A program made the translations under genes and the position numbers. A model generated the notes under the pieces. The model saw only the letters and a program-made list of their open reading frames with translations, ran no database searches and was not told the DNA's origin. Positions 29,988 to 39,529 of a stretch of 64,000 bases of DNA are shown piece by piece. How positions within the stretch are numbered: the first letter of the stretch is position 1; every line of letters begins with the position of its first letter. Source of the stretch: Blattabacterium cuenoti (GTDB taxonomy: Bacteria > Bacteroidota > Bacteroidia > Flavobacteriales > Blattabacteriaceae); NCBI RefSeq assembly GCF_014252275.1, contig NZ_CP059214.1, positions 63,906 to 127,905 on the forward strand, written 5' to 3'.

Positions 29988-31359
29988 ATGGATCGACAAT
30001 TTTATCAAACGTATCAGCATTTAAATATCCTAAACGAATTGCTTCTTTTTTTAATGTACTATTATTAAGATACGCTGATTTTGCTATATGTGCTGATTTT
30101 TCATAACCAATATAATTATTTAGAGAGGTAACTAACATTAGTGATTGGTTTACAAAATGTTGTATTCTTTCATGATTTGGTCGAATTCCGTCAACACACA
30201 AAGATGAAAAGGACAAACAAGAATCTGAAAGCAACTTAGAAGATTGTAAAAAATTATATATTAATAAAGGTTTACAAACATTTAATTCATAATTACCTGA
30301 AGCACCGGCTATTGATATAGAAACATCATTTCCTATAATTTGTGTACAAACCATAATCATACTTTCACATTGAGTCGGATTTATTTTTCCCGGCATAATA
30401 GAAGATCCTGGTTCATTTTCTGGTATATAAATTTCTCCTATTCCTGAACGTGGACCAGATGATAAAAAACGAATATCATTGGATATTTTAATCAAAGATA
30501 CTGCGATCTGTTTGATCGCACTATGTGATTCTACTATAGCGTCATGAGATGCAATTGATTCAAATTTATTTTTAGCAACTTTAAATGGATATCCCGTCCA
30601 TTCCGATAAATATTTTGTAACCTCTAGATCATAATTTTTAGGTGCATTCAATCCGGTACCAACAGCTGTTCCTCCTATAGCTAATTCAGAAAGGTGATTC
30701 AAAGTTGTTTTTAAAAACTTTAATCCATGATCAATTTGTGAAACATATCCAGAAAACTCTTGTCCTAAAGTAATTGGAGTAGCATCCATAAGATGAGTTC
30801 TCCCTATTTTTACAATATTCTTAAATAAATGAGATTTTTTTTTCAGTGAATTTTTAAGATGTTCAACGGAAGGAATGGTTTTTTCTACTAATATTTTATA
30901 GGAAGCAATATGCATTGCTGTAGAAAAAGTATCATTGGAAGATTGAGACTTATTCACATCATCATTAGGATGAATGAATGGTATTTCTTTCCCAAGATGT
31001 TTTCCCATAAAAACATGGGATCTATTAGAAATTACTTCATTAATATTCATATTAGTATGTGTCCCTGAACCTGTTTGCCAAATAACTAAAGGAAATTGAT
31101 CGTCTAACTTTCCATTTATAATTTCATCACAAACTTTGGATATAAGATGTTTTTTTTCACTTGATAAAAGACCCTTTTGATAATTCACATAAGCCGATGC
31201 TTTTTTTAATAATCCAAAGGCATGAATGACTTCAATTGGCATGGATCCTTTTGGTCCAATTCTAAAATTTCTTATAGATCTTTCTGTTTGAGCACCCCAA
31301 TATTTATCGTAAGGAACTTGAATGGATCCTAAAGTATCTCGTTCTTCTCTATGATTCAT
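29974..31359 (-). CDS. fumC: Fumarate hydratase class II
   Basis: TCA-cycle fumarase, 461 residues, iron-independent class. Signature [15 protein letters not shown] near residue 313, [14 protein letters not shown] near residue 97 and [13 protein letters not shown] with the catalytic His region. Convergent with tatD with a 14-base overlap. Its product or substrate fumarate is also the electron acceptor of class 1A PyrD, encoded at 47.7 kb. Confidence 0.96.
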   Translation of the reverse strand: MNHREERDTLGSIQVPYDKYWGAQTERSIRNFRIGPKGSMPIEVIHAFGLLKKASAYVNYQKGLLSSEKKHLISKVCDEIINGKLDDQFPLVIWQTGSGTHTNMNINEVISNRSHVFMGKHLGKEIPFIHPNDDVNKSQSSNDTFSTAMHIASYKILVEKTIPSVEHLKNSLKKKSHLFKNIVKIGRTHLMDATPITLGQEFSGYVSQIDHGLKFLKTTLNHLSELAIGGTAVGTGLNAPKNYDLEVTKYLSEWTGYPFKVAKNKFESIASHDAIVESHSAIKQIAVSLIKISNDIRFLSSGPRSGIGEIYIPENEPGSSIMPGKINPTQCESMIMVCTQIIGNDVSISIAGASGNYELNVCKPLLIYNFLQSSKLLSDSCLSFSSLCVDGIRPNHERIQHFVNQSLMLVTSLNNYIGYEKSAHIAKSAYLNNSTLKKEAIRLGYLNADTFDKIVDPSKMV

Positions 31360-31405
31360 ATTTCTTTTTTTTTGCGAAATTATACAAAAAATAATAACTT
31401 ATTTT

Positions 31406-31537
31406 ATGTTCATAAAATTTTTAGGTTTTTTAATTTTTATGTTTTTCACTATTGTAGGATTTTGGTGTATTATATTTTTATCTATTTTCAGTGTATATTG
31501 GATTATTATGAAATTTTTTAATGATATAAAAAAATAA
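31406..31537 (+). CDS. Small hydrophobic membrane protein, unknown
   Basis: A 43-codon ATG-TAA frame begins MFIKFLGFLIFMFF and is hydrophobic almost throughout (about residues 4-34), ending with a charged tail FFNDIKK. It lies six bases before ftsB on the same strand, which suggests co-transcription. I do not recognise it; it may be a real single-pass membrane peptide or the remnant of a larger gene. AT-rich DNA makes chance hydrophobic frames common, so confidence is limited. Confidence 0.4.
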   Translation: MFIKFLGFLIFMFFTIVGFWCIIFLSIFSVYWIIMKFFNDIKK

Positions 31538-31543
31538 CGAATC

Positions 31544-31777
31544 ATGAAATTGTTATGGAAGAGAAAGTATTTTTTCATGAGTTGTTTATTTATTATATGG
31601 ATATCTTTTTTTGATAGCAATTCTTTATTGATGTACTATCAATACAATAAAATATATAATCAAATGTTATTACATCAATCTTATTTAAAAAAAAAGATTG
31701 CAAAAGAAAAATATCTTACAAAAAAGATATTTGATAATATCAGACAAAAATCCTCATCTTCCCATATAAATAAGTAA
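31544..31777 (+). CDS. ftsB: FtsB/DivIC-like septum protein, short form
   Basis: 77 residues: short basic N terminus, one transmembrane helix (~residues 9-27, [15 protein letters not shown]) and a coiled-coil tail ([28 protein letters not shown]). The FDSNSLL segment after the helix resembles flavobacterial septum formation initiators. It is about 25-30 residues shorter than those relatives, and its 3' end runs 24 bases into the opposite-strand mnmG gene, which may mark a lost C terminus. Likely cytokinesis role with FtsL/FtsQ partners, not seen here. Confidence 0.7.
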   Translation: MKLLWKRKYFFMSCLFIIWISFFDSNSLLMYYQYNKIYNQMLLHQSYLKKKIAKEKYLTKKIFDNIRQKSSSSHINK

Positions 31778-33622
31778 AATACTTAAGTCAGAAGGAGATA
31801 TTCCGCTAATTCTAGAAGCTTGTCCCAAAGAAATTGGACGGTAAAAGTTTAATTTTTCTAATGCTTCGTTAGATAACGAATGTACTTTTTTATAATCAAA
31901 ATGAATTGGAATTGGAATATTTTCAAGTCTTAATAATTTTTTTGCATTCTCTTGTTCTCTTTCTATGTATCCTTTATATTTGATTCGAATAAAAACTTGT
32001 TCTAATACTTCTGGTTCAAATTGATGGAAAGAATCCATGATTGATGAAATACTTTTCATATCTTGTAACTTTATTTCAGCACGAGATAATATCTGATTAA
32101 TATTTTTTTTATAATCAATTTCAGGAGATTTTTTTTTCCTTAAAAAAGGATTAATAACTTTGGGTTCCAGAAATGTATGGGTAAATAAATACATGCATTC
32201 ATTAATTTTTCTTTTTTTTTCTTTTACTATTTCTATATGCTTATTTGAGATTAATCCGATCTTGTATCCAATATGACTTAATCTTTCATCTGCATTATCT
32301 TGTCGTAATAACATTCGATATTCTGCCCTCGATGTGAACATCCTGTAAGGTTCTTTTGTCCCTTTTGTTACTAAATCATCTATTAAAACACCAATATACG
32401 CCTCATTTCTTTTTAAAATTAAAGGTTCTTTGTCATGAATTTTTAAAAAAGCATTAATACCAGCAATCAATCCTTGTGCTGCAGCTTCTTCATATCCAGT
32501 AGTACCATTTATTTGTCCAGCAAAAAAAAGATTTTCTATAAATTTATTTTCTAATGTTAATGTTAACTGATTCGGATGAAAATAATCATATTCTACCGCA
32601 TATCCTGGTCTTAATATTTTTACTTTTTCAAATCCTTGAATTTCTTTTAAAGCTTGATATTGAATTGTTTCTGAAAAAGAAGTAGAAAATCCATTAACAT
32701 ACATTTCTACTGTATTCCATCCTTCTGGTTCAACAAAAATAGGATGTTGATTTTTATCATAAAATCTAAAAATTTTTTCTTCTATAGATGGACAATATCT
32801 TGGACTGATTCCTTCAATAGATTTATTGAAAATTGGAGATGATCCTATGTTATTACGCAATATACGATGAACTTTATTGTTTGTATATGTAATAAAACAG
32901 GTACATTGTTGATGTAATTTTTTCGAAGAATGAAAAAAAGAAAATTTTTTTGGATTAGCATCACCATATTGTTTTTCCATTTTTTGATAATTTAAAGAAC
33001 GTCCATCTACTCGTGGAGAAGTTCCAGTTTTCATTCTTCCATATTTCATATTAAAACAGGTACTTAACTGTTCCGTAATTCCTTGTACCTCATTTTCCGA
33101 TAATCTTCCTCCTTTAATTATGTTTTTTCCAATATGGACTCTTCCATTTAAAAACGTTCCGTTTGTTAAAATTACGGTATGAGATGGAATCTTCATTCCC
33201 AAAACCGTGACTACACCTTTCACTTTATATTTGCTTATAATAAGTGATTTTACTGTATCTTGGTATAAATCTAATTTTATATTTTTTTCTAACAAATATC
33301 TCCAATAGAAAGCAAATAATTTCCTATCACATTGAGCCCTTGGACTCCACATGGCTGGACCTTTAGATTTATTTAACATTCTAAATTGTATGGTACTATG
33401 ATCCGTAACAATTCCTGAATATCCTCCTAAAGCATCTATTTCTCTGATGATTTGACCCTTTGCAATTCCTCCCATCGCAGGATTGCAAGACATTTTTCCT
33501 ATTGTTTGTAAATTTGTTGTAATAAGAAGAGTTTTCCCACCCATTTTTGCTGATGCGTGAGCCGCTTCTATTCCTGCATGTCCTCCACCAACTACAATTA
33601 CATCGTATACGTCTGAAAACAT
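31754..33622 (-). CDS. mnmG: tRNA uridine 5-carboxymethylaminomethyl modification enzyme MnmG
   Basis: FAD-dependent enzyme that with MnmE modifies U34 of several tRNAs, 622 residues. N-terminal FAD site [21 protein letters not shown], the [14 protein letters not shown] region and [11 protein letters not shown] are hallmarks; the C-terminal helical MnmE-binding domain is complete. mnmA (10.1 kb) acts on the same base. Convergent with ftsB (24-base overlap); upstream neighbour on the strand is ybeY. Confidence 0.97.
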   Translation of the reverse strand: MFSDVYDVIVVGGGHAGIEAAHASAKMGGKTLLITTNLQTIGKMSCNPAMGGIAKGQIIREIDALGGYSGIVTDHSTIQFRMLNKSKGPAMWSPRAQCDRKLFAFYWRYLLEKNIKLDLYQDTVKSLIISKYKVKGVVTVLGMKIPSHTVILTNGTFLNGRVHIGKNIIKGGRLSENEVQGITEQLSTCFNMKYGRMKTGTSPRVDGRSLNYQKMEKQYGDANPKKFSFFHSSKKLHQQCTCFITYTNNKVHRILRNNIGSSPIFNKSIEGISPRYCPSIEEKIFRFYDKNQHPIFVEPEGWNTVEMYVNGFSTSFSETIQYQALKEIQGFEKVKILRPGYAVEYDYFHPNQLTLTLENKFIENLFFAGQINGTTGYEEAAAQGLIAGINAFLKIHDKEPLILKRNEAYIGVLIDDLVTKGTKEPYRMFTSRAEYRMLLRQDNADERLSHIGYKIGLISNKHIEIVKEKKRKINECMYLFTHTFLEPKVINPFLRKKKSPEIDYKKNINQILSRAEIKLQDMKSISSIMDSFHQFEPEVLEQVFIRIKYKGYIEREQENAKKLLRLENIPIPIHFDYKKVHSLSNEALEKLNFYRPISLGQASRISGISPSDLSILLIYMGR

Positions 33623-33631
33623 AAAATATTT

Positions 33632-34048
33632 TTAATATTTCAATAAATGTAAATAAAAATTCTCCTTATTTTTCATAATTTTTTTTTCTTCTTCTTTTTG
33701 ATCATTATATCCTAAAAAATGCAATAATGCATGGATCATTACTCTTTTCAATTCATAAAAAAAAATATAGTTCCATATGGAAGAATTATCTAAAACGCGA
33801 TCTATACTAATAAAAATATCTCCTGATACAAATTTTCCTTTTGAATAATCAAAAGCAATCACATCGGTATAAAAATTTTTTTTTAAATATTTATTATTTA
33901 TTTTTAATAGATAATGATCACAACAGAATATATAATTGATATCTCCGATACATTTATTTTCGTTTTTTAAAACAATGGAAATTTCTTGAAGAAATAAGGG
34001 TTCATTCACAAAATGAAAGTAGACAATTTCATAAAATAGTTTAATCAT
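33632..34048 (-). CDS. ybeY: Endoribonuclease YbeY (rRNA maturation)
   Basis: 138-residue metallo-RNase for 16S rRNA 3' maturation and ribosome quality control. The motif is HALLHFLGYNDQKEEEKKIM; the third metal-binding His of the canonical HGxLHLxGYDH is replaced by Asp, a variation common in Bacteroidetes. The frame precedes mnmG by nine bases, a conserved pairing in the phylum. Confidence 0.9.
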   Translation of the reverse strand: MIKLFYEIVYFHFVNEPLFLQEISIVLKNENKCIGDINYIFCCDHYLLKINNKYLKKNFYTDVIAFDYSKGKFVSGDIFISIDRVLDNSSIWNYIFFYELKRVMIHALLHFLGYNDQKEEEKKIMKNKENFYLHLLKY

Positions 34049-34175
34049 TTATTTCTTATAATTGAATAAATAATAAATATTTAAAAAAATTTTTGATGAA
34101 ATCAATTTTATGAAATATTTGAAAACACATGATTTTTCTTATTAAATATTTTTATTTTTACAAAAATAAAAAAAT

Positions 34176-34949
34176 ATGAAATTAAAAATTTATCGACCTA
34201 TTTGTTTTTTTGATATAGAAGCAACAGGAATTGACATAGGAAAAGATAGAATTATAGAAATATCTATTCTAAAAGTATTTCCTAATAATGATCAAGAACA
34301 TAAAACATGGCTAGTATGTCCTGGAATTCCAATACCTCAACAATCTACAGATATTCATGGAATTACAAACAAAGATGTAGAAGGAAAATTAAAATTTAAA
34401 GACGTTGCATCTTCAATATTTAGGATGATTGAACATACTGATTTAGCAGGATATAACTCAAACAGATTTGATATACCTATTTTAGCGGAAGAAATGTTAA
34501 GAGCAGGAATTTCTTTCGATATCACAAAACATAAAACCATAGATGTACAAGTTATTTTTCATAAAATGGAACCGAGAACATTATCTGCTGCTTATAAATT
34601 CTTTTGCAAAAAAACACTAACAAAAGCACATAGTTCAAAAGCCGATGTTTTTGCAACATATGAAATATTAATGGCACAATTAGAAAAATATGAAAATTTA
34701 AAAAAAGATGTGAAAAGTCTCAATCAATTTTCTTATCAAAAAAACATTGCGGATCTAGCTGGTTTTATTAAAATAGACAATGATGGAAACGAGATATTCA
34801 ATTTTGGAAAATATAAAGGGAAAAGAGTTATAGAAATATTTGAAAAAAATCCTCATTATTATGGATGGATACAAAATTCGAATTTCCCTTTATATACGAA
34901 AAAAATATTTACAGGTGTAAAATTAAAAAAGTTTAATAAAAAGAATTAA
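34176..34949 (+). CDS. dnaQ: DnaQ-like 3'-5' exonuclease
   Basis: DEDDh exonuclease, 257 residues, related to DNA polymerase III epsilon. ExoI FFDIEATGIDIGKDRIIEI, ExoII GYNSNRFDIPIL and ExoIII-type AHSSKADVFATYEI (His and Asp) are all present. The C terminus carries a DUF3820-like tail (FNFGKYKGKRVIEIF...YYGWIQNSNFPLYTKK). This is the flavobacterial exonuclease form; whether it is the replicative proofreading subunit is inference. Its last four bases overlap htpG on the other strand. Confidence 0.88.
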   Translation: MKLKIYRPICFFDIEATGIDIGKDRIIEISILKVFPNNDQEHKTWLVCPGIPIPQQSTDIHGITNKDVEGKLKFKDVASSIFRMIEHTDLAGYNSNRFDIPILAEEMLRAGISFDITKHKTIDVQVIFHKMEPRTLSAAYKFFCKKTLTKAHSSKADVFATYEILMAQLEKYENLKKDVKSLNQFSYQKNIADLAGFIKIDNDGNEIFNFGKYKGKRVIEIFEKNPHYYGWIQNSNFPLYTKKIFTGVKLKKFNKKN

Positions 34950-36796
34950 TGATTTACCAATTCTTTAAATTTTTCTGAAACAAAAGAAGAAAGATTTTTT
35001 CCTTTCAATAAATTTTTTGATAAAAGAGTTAATTTTAATGCATTTTGTAGAATTTTTATACGTTTTTCTTCTGGAAGAATTTCCTGTAATATTTTTTTTA
35101 CGATAAGATGATTAGGATTTACTATTAATTGATAATTTTTATCTAAATCGTTATCAGAAATGTTATTTTTTGTGCTAAAATCATTCATTTCTTTAATTCT
35201 TCTTAAGAACTCAGGAACAACAATTAAAAATGGATCTTCTTTTTCAGAAAGATGTTCTATTATATCAATGTTATGAAAATTGATATTTTCTATAGAATAT
35301 TTCTTAATAAAACTTATTAATCTTTTTTGATCCATTTCAGAAATAATAGATGGAAGTTGAATTTTCTTATCTTTAAGAATTAATTTATCAATATGATCTG
35401 AATCAATTCTTACAAAAGAAAGATCTTTAAAGGACATTTCAAATTTTTGAATTAAATGAACTGAAAGAGGAGAATCCAATAATAATACCTCATATGTTTT
35501 ATTTTTTGCACTTTGAATATAACTATACTGTTCATTTATATTTGATGCATAAAGTACAATCATCTTTCCATATTTATCCTTATGTTTTTCTATTATTTGA
35601 TTTTTGAACTCATCGAATGTATAAAATATCTTATCTACTGTTTGGAACAAATAGAAATTGATCGCTTTATCAAAAAAATGTTGTGTAGTAATCATCCCAT
35701 ATTCTACTATCATTTTAATATCCTTCCATTTTTTTTGAAAATCGACTCGGTCATTTGTAAAAATGAAATTTAATTTATCTGAAACTTTTCGAACTATATA
35801 TTTAGAAATATTGATTATGGAATTGTCTGACTGAAGATGTGAACGAGAAACGTTAAGAGGAATATTTGGAGAGTCTATTACCCCTATTAAAAAACTTAGA
35901 AATTCCGGTACAATTCCTTCTAAATTATCTGTAATATATACTTGATTTTGATACAAATGTATTTTTTCTTTTTGAAAATCAAATTTTCTTTCTAGTTTTG
36001 GAAAAAATAAAATTCCTTGTAAACTAAAAGGATGATCTATGTTTAGATGGACCCAAAAAAGAGGATTTTCTTTATGAGGATATAATTCTTTATAAAATGT
36101 TAAATATTTCCCTTCTCTCAGTTGAGAGGGATTTTTTTTCCAAAGAGGAAATGGATTATTAACAAGAAATTCCTTTTCTTTTTTTGAAGAAATATAAATT
36201 TCCACTGGCATGAATCTACAATATTTTTTTAATATTTTGAGTATGCGATCATATTCTAGAAATTCTTTATATTTTTCTCCAATACATAAGATAATTTCCG
36301 TTCCTCTATTTCTTTTTTCAACCTCTTTCATGAAAAATTTTGGAGTTCCATCACAAGACCAGAATATTGAAGGATATTCCGGTTTGTAAGATTGTGAAAA
36401 AATCATTACTTTATCCGATACCATAAAAGACGAATAAAATCCTAGTCCAAAATTTCCTATGATTTCTGACGAAGTCTCTTTATGTTTTTGAATAAATTCT
36501 TCTGCTCCAGAAAAAGCAATCTGATTAATATATTTTTTTATCTCCTTTTCATTCATTCCAATTCCATTATCAATAATGTGAATTTCTTTTTTTTCATTAT
36601 CGATAAACACATTTATTTTCAAATTATTGACGATATCTTCTACTTTTGAAATGTTCGATATTGTCTTTAATTTTGTTATGGAATCTACGGCATTGGATAC
36701 AAGTTCACGCAAAAAAATTTCTTGATTAGAATAAAGAAATTTTTTTATAATAGGAAATATATTTTCGGAAGTAACACTAATCTTATTTTTATCCAT
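34946..36796 (-). CDS. htpG: Molecular chaperone HtpG (Hsp90)
   Basis: Dimeric ATP-dependent chaperone, 616 residues. N-terminal GHKL ATPase motifs: RELVSNAVDS, DNGIGMNEKEI and GNFGLGFYSSFMVSD; middle domain with the SPNIPLNVSRSHLQ loop; shortened C-terminal dimerisation domain. Heat-shock class protein; no clear regulatory site seen in the 25-base gap to ftsY. Convergent overlap of four bases with the DnaQ-like gene. Confidence 0.96.
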   Translation of the reverse strand: MDKNKISVTSENIFPIIKKFLYSNQEIFLRELVSNAVDSITKLKTISNISKVEDIVNNLKINVFIDNEKKEIHIIDNGIGMNEKEIKKYINQIAFSGAEEFIQKHKETSSEIIGNFGLGFYSSFMVSDKVMIFSQSYKPEYPSIFWSCDGTPKFFMKEVEKRNRGTEIILCIGEKYKEFLEYDRILKILKKYCRFMPVEIYISSKKEKEFLVNNPFPLWKKNPSQLREGKYLTFYKELYPHKENPLFWVHLNIDHPFSLQGILFFPKLERKFDFQKEKIHLYQNQVYITDNLEGIVPEFLSFLIGVIDSPNIPLNVSRSHLQSDNSIINISKYIVRKVSDKLNFIFTNDRVDFQKKWKDIKMIVEYGMITTQHFFDKAINFYLFQTVDKIFYTFDEFKNQIIEKHKDKYGKMIVLYASNINEQYSYIQSAKNKTYEVLLLDSPLSVHLIQKFEMSFKDLSFVRIDSDHIDKLILKDKKIQLPSIISEMDQKRLISFIKKYSIENINFHNIDIIEHLSEKEDPFLIVVPEFLRRIKEMNDFSTKNNISDNDLDKNYQLIVNPNHLIVKKILQEILPEEKRIKILQNALKLTLLSKNLLKGKNLSSFVSEKFKELVNH

Positions 36797-36821
36797 AAAA
36801 AATTTTAATTTTAATCATAAA

Positions 36822-37712
36822 TTACAATTTTTTGAAAAGAGAATTAATAAATTTTTCTTGATCAAAAATCTTTAAATCTTCTATTTTTTCTCCTAATCCC
36901 ATATAACGGATAGGCAATTTGTAAGAATTTGATATACTAATAATAATCCCTCCTTTAGCTGTACCTTCCATTTTGGTTAAAATAATTGATGATATTTTTA
37001 CAAAATCAAGAAATTTTCTTACTTGTTCTAAAGCATTTTGTCCTATTGTTCCATCTAAAATAAGAATAGTTTCATTTGGATGATACCCCAGTATTTTTTT
37101 AATAACTCTTCTAATTTTAGAAAGTTCATTCATAAGACTTACGCGATTATGTAAACGACCAGCGGTATCAATAATTGCTACATCAATATTTTTTGATATC
37201 GCTGATTGTACAGTATCATAGGCAACTGAAGCGGGATCAGATCGAAGTTGTTGTTTGACAATGGGAACATTGGCTCTATTAGCCCATATCTCAAGTTGTT
37301 CTATCGCAGCTTCTCGAAAAGTATCTGATGCACCTATAATCGAAGAAAATCCTTTTTTCTTGAAAAAAAAGGCTAATTTTCCTACCGTTGTCGTTTTTCC
37401 AACCCCATTCACTCCTACTATTAAAATAACAAATGGTTTTTTATTTTTTTTAATACTTATAGACAAACATTCATTGTGAATGTTTGAGAATACATTTTGT
37501 ATTTCATCCTTTAGAAATTCGTATAAATTTTTTGAATTTCCTTGATTTTTCTTAATTTTTTCTTCTAAACTATTTATAATTTCTATAGTAGTTTTTGTTC
37601 CTATATCTGAAGAGAGTAATAGATTTTCTATTTCATCTATATCTTGAATCCTGATTTCGTATTTTTTAGAAAAAAAATTTTTTATTTTAGAAAAAAATGT
37701 ATTTCCTTTCAT
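36822..37712 (-). CDS. ftsY: Signal recognition particle receptor FtsY
   Basis: SRP receptor GTPase for co-translational membrane targeting, 296 residues comprising only the N and G domains; the acidic A domain of E. coli FtsY is absent, as is usual here. G1 GVNGVGKTTTVGKLA near residue 95, DTFREAAIEQL, DTAGRL, TKMEGTAKGG and the GLGEKIEDLKIFD closing motif are intact. Last gene of rpmB-rpmG-DUF4295-ftsY, a conserved Bacteroidetes cluster. Confidence 0.96.
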   Translation of the reverse strand: MKGNTFFSKIKNFFSKKYEIRIQDIDEIENLLLSSDIGTKTTIEIINSLEEKIKKNQGNSKNLYEFLKDEIQNVFSNIHNECLSISIKKNKKPFVILIVGVNGVGKTTTVGKLAFFFKKKGFSSIIGASDTFREAAIEQLEIWANRANVPIVKQQLRSDPASVAYDTVQSAISKNIDVAIIDTAGRLHNRVSLMNELSKIRRVIKKILGYHPNETILILDGTIGQNALEQVRKFLDFVKISSIILTKMEGTAKGGIIISISNSYKLPIRYMGLGEKIEDLKIFDQEKFINSLFKKL

Positions 37713-37755
37713 TTTTATGAGTCTATAAGAAATTTCATTTAATTTTTTTAAAAAA

Positions 37756-37929
37756 TTATTCTTCTAAAAAAAATTTTTTTACTTCTTTTTCGGAAATAAT
37801 TTTTTTCTCGAATTTATAAGAATAGGTGTTATCATGTTTTTTTTTTCTTTTAAACATTTTAATAGCTAAAACCATTTTATTGCTTTCTTCTTTTTTTTGA
37901 TTTTTTTCTAATTTTTTTTTAGATATCAT
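37756..37929 (-). CDS. DUF4295 family small protein
   Basis: 57 residues starting [14 protein letters not shown], very lysine-rich. The core [13 protein letters not shown] and the ending [12 protein letters not shown] match the pattern of the DUF4295 proteins (KAIKMVKSPKTGAYTF ... VxxFL) that sit between rpmG and ftsY throughout Bacteroidetes. Its start overlaps the rpmG stop by four bases, supporting expression with the ribosomal proteins. Function unknown, presumably ribosome-associated. Confidence 0.85.
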   Translation of the reverse strand: MISKKKLEKNQKKEESNKMVLAIKMFKRKKKHDNTYSYKFEKKIISEKEVKKFFLEE

Positions 37930-38108
37930 TTAATTTCTTTATGTATTGTGTGTTTTCTTAATATTGGATTGTATTTTTTCAATACAATTCTATTTGGAGT
38001 GTTTTTTTTATTTTTTGTTGTGATATATCTAGAAATTCCATGACACTTTTTTTTATCTTTTTCAGTACATTCCAATATCACTTGAATCCTATTTCCTTTT
38101 TTTCCCAT
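37926..38108 (-). CDS. rpmG: 50S ribosomal protein bL33
   Basis: 60 residues. [13 protein letters not shown] near the N terminus and the [27 protein letters not shown] pattern are typical for L33 of the zinc-free type. Overlaps the DUF4295 start by four bases and follows rpmB by three bases. Ribosomal exit-site region protein. Confidence 0.95.
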   Translation of the reverse strand: MGKKGNRIQVILECTEKDKKKCHGISRYITTKNKKNTPNRIVLKKYNPILRKHTIHKEIK

Positions 38109-38111
38109 ATT

Positions 38112-38345
38112 TTATTTAATTCGCTTATTTTTAAATCTTTTTAACGCACGTTCAATTCCTATTTTATCAATCATTTTCATAGTAGAAACACACACTCTCA
38201 ATGTAATCCATTTTTTTTCTTTTTCTAAAAAAAAACGTTTTTTTCTAAAATTTATATTAAAACGACGTTTATTTTTATTATGGGCATGAGAAATATGATT
38301 TCCAATCATCATTTTTTTTCCTGTTAATTCACATACTTTTGACAT
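38112..38345 (-). CDS. rpmB: 50S ribosomal protein bL28
   Basis: 77 residues. Starts [32 protein letters not shown], the defining bL28 segment; the C-terminal part ([27 protein letters not shown]) agrees with the family. First gene of rpmB-rpmG-DUF4295-ftsY, divergent from yebC across a 52-base gap. Confidence 0.95.
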   Translation of the reverse strand: MSKVCELTGKKMMIGNHISHAHNKNKRRFNINFRKKRFFLEKEKKWITLRVCVSTMKMIDKIGIERALKRFKNKRIK

Positions 38346-38397
38346 AATAAAATTTTTTTAATAAATTATTAAAGATAAAAAAAAAGAAAGACATTTC

Positions 38398-39105
38398 ATG
38401 TCAGGACACAGTAAATGGTCGAATATACAACATAGAAAACAGAATAAAGATTTTCAAAAATCTAAAAAATTTTCAAAATGTATTAAAGAAATATTTATCG
38501 CAGTAAAACAATCAGGTATAAATAATTTTCATTTCAAAAATGCTATTGTTAATGCAAAATCTTTAAATATTCCAAAAAAAACCATAGAAAGAACTATTGA
38601 GAAAGCTCTACAAAAAAAAAATAATAACTTTATTCCATTGAATTTAGAAGGAAAAATTCACGGAATTAGCATGATTATCGAGTGTTTAACAGATAACAAT
38701 ATTAGAACCATTTCAAATATAAAAACTTTTTTTAATAAAAGTGGAGGAACATTATGTAAACATGGAGAACTTTCACATTTTTTCAATCGAGTGGGATCTT
38801 TTCTAATAAAAAAAAAAAATATTCCCAATTCTATAGAGGAATTTGAACTTATGATGATTGATTTTGGAGCAAATGATTTTTTTGAAAAAAACAATAAAAT
38901 TTATATATATACAAAGATTGAATATTTTGGATGTATGAAAAATAATTTAGAACGATTAAATATATTCCATGCATGTAAATTAAAACGTATTCCAAAAGAG
39001 GTTCGATATTTATCAAATAATAAAAAAGAAAAAGTGTTAAATTTAATAGAAAAAATTCAATTAGATGATGATGTTGATCATGTCTATTGTAATTTACAAA
39101 AATAA
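38398..39105 (+). CDS. yebC: YebC/PmpR family protein
   Basis: 235 residues, begins MSGHSKWSNIQHRKQ, the family hallmark. YebC proteins have been described as transcription regulators and, in some bacteria, as translation factors relieving proline stalling. An in-frame run of 12 A (38808-38819) encodes IKKKN in mid-protein. It ends one base before the predicted RNase P RNA, so the two may share a transcript. Confidence 0.94.
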   Translation: MSGHSKWSNIQHRKQNKDFQKSKKFSKCIKEIFIAVKQSGINNFHFKNAIVNAKSLNIPKKTIERTIEKALQKKNNNFIPLNLEGKIHGISMIIECLTDNNIRTISNIKTFFNKSGGTLCKHGELSHFFNRVGSFLIKKKNIPNSIEEFELMMIDFGANDFFEKNNKIYIYTKIEYFGCMKNNLERLNIFHACKLKRIPKEVRYLSNNKKEKVLNLIEKIQLDDDVDHVYCNLQK

Positions 39106-39106
39106 T

Positions 39107-39426
39107 AAAGTGAAATGTCCTATCGCGTTTTTTTTATAAAATGAGGAAAGTCCGGACACCATTGAGCAGCATAATGGGTAATTCCCATCCATCGAAAGAT
39201 GAGGAATAGTGCAACAGAAAGAATGTACAGAATAGAATAAATCTGTAGTGAAATCATGTAAACTCTATGTGGTGAAATGCCATGTATACCGGAAAATTGC
39301 TCAGTTGTTAATCCCGGGGGGTAGGCAGATAGAAATTTTGGGTAACCTAAATTCAAGATAAATGATAGGATGAATTATGAATTAAGATATTCATGTAAAA
39401 CAGAATCCGGCTTATAGTTTCACTTT
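39107..39426 (+). ncRNA. rnpB: RNase P RNA
   Basis: Catalytic RNA of RNase P. Conserved blocks GAGGAAAGTCCGGACACC (from 39142) and ACAGAATCCGGCTTATAG (from 39400) are diagnostic, with GTGCAACAGAAAG and TAAACTC elements in between. The outer P1 helix is formed by AAAGTGAAA (39107-39115) and TTTCACTTT (39418-39426), which sets the ends. The protein partner rnpA lies at 50.66-51.03 kb with a broken frame. Confidence 0.93.
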
Positions 39427-39435
39427 TTTGTTTAA

Positions 39436-39522
39436 GGAGAGATGGCCGAGTGGTTTAAGGCGCACGTCTGGAAAGCGTGTACATAAAAAAATTTGTCAAG
39501 GGTTCGAATCCCTTTCTCTCCG
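39436..39522 (+). tRNA. tRNA-Ser (anticodon GGA)
   Basis: Class II tRNA of 87 bases. Acceptor arms GGAGAGA / TCTCTCC, discriminator G as in all tRNA-Ser; D-arm TGGCCGAGTGGTTTAAGGC; anticodon arm CACGT-CTGGAAA-GCGTG gives GGA; T-arm AGGGTTCGAATCCCT. No encoded CCA. Ten bases after rnpB. Confidence 0.96.
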
Positions 39523-39529
39523 TTATTCA

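Noticed and set aside
31399-31620. Reverse-strand 73-residue frame opposite ftsB
   Set aside because: Composition is low-complexity I/K/N and it overlaps the more plausible ftsB and the small membrane peptide on the other strand; no recognisable motif.
39120-39356. Reverse 78-residue frame over 39.1-39.4 kb
   Set aside because: It is antisense to RNase P RNA, whose conserved blocks explain the sequence.
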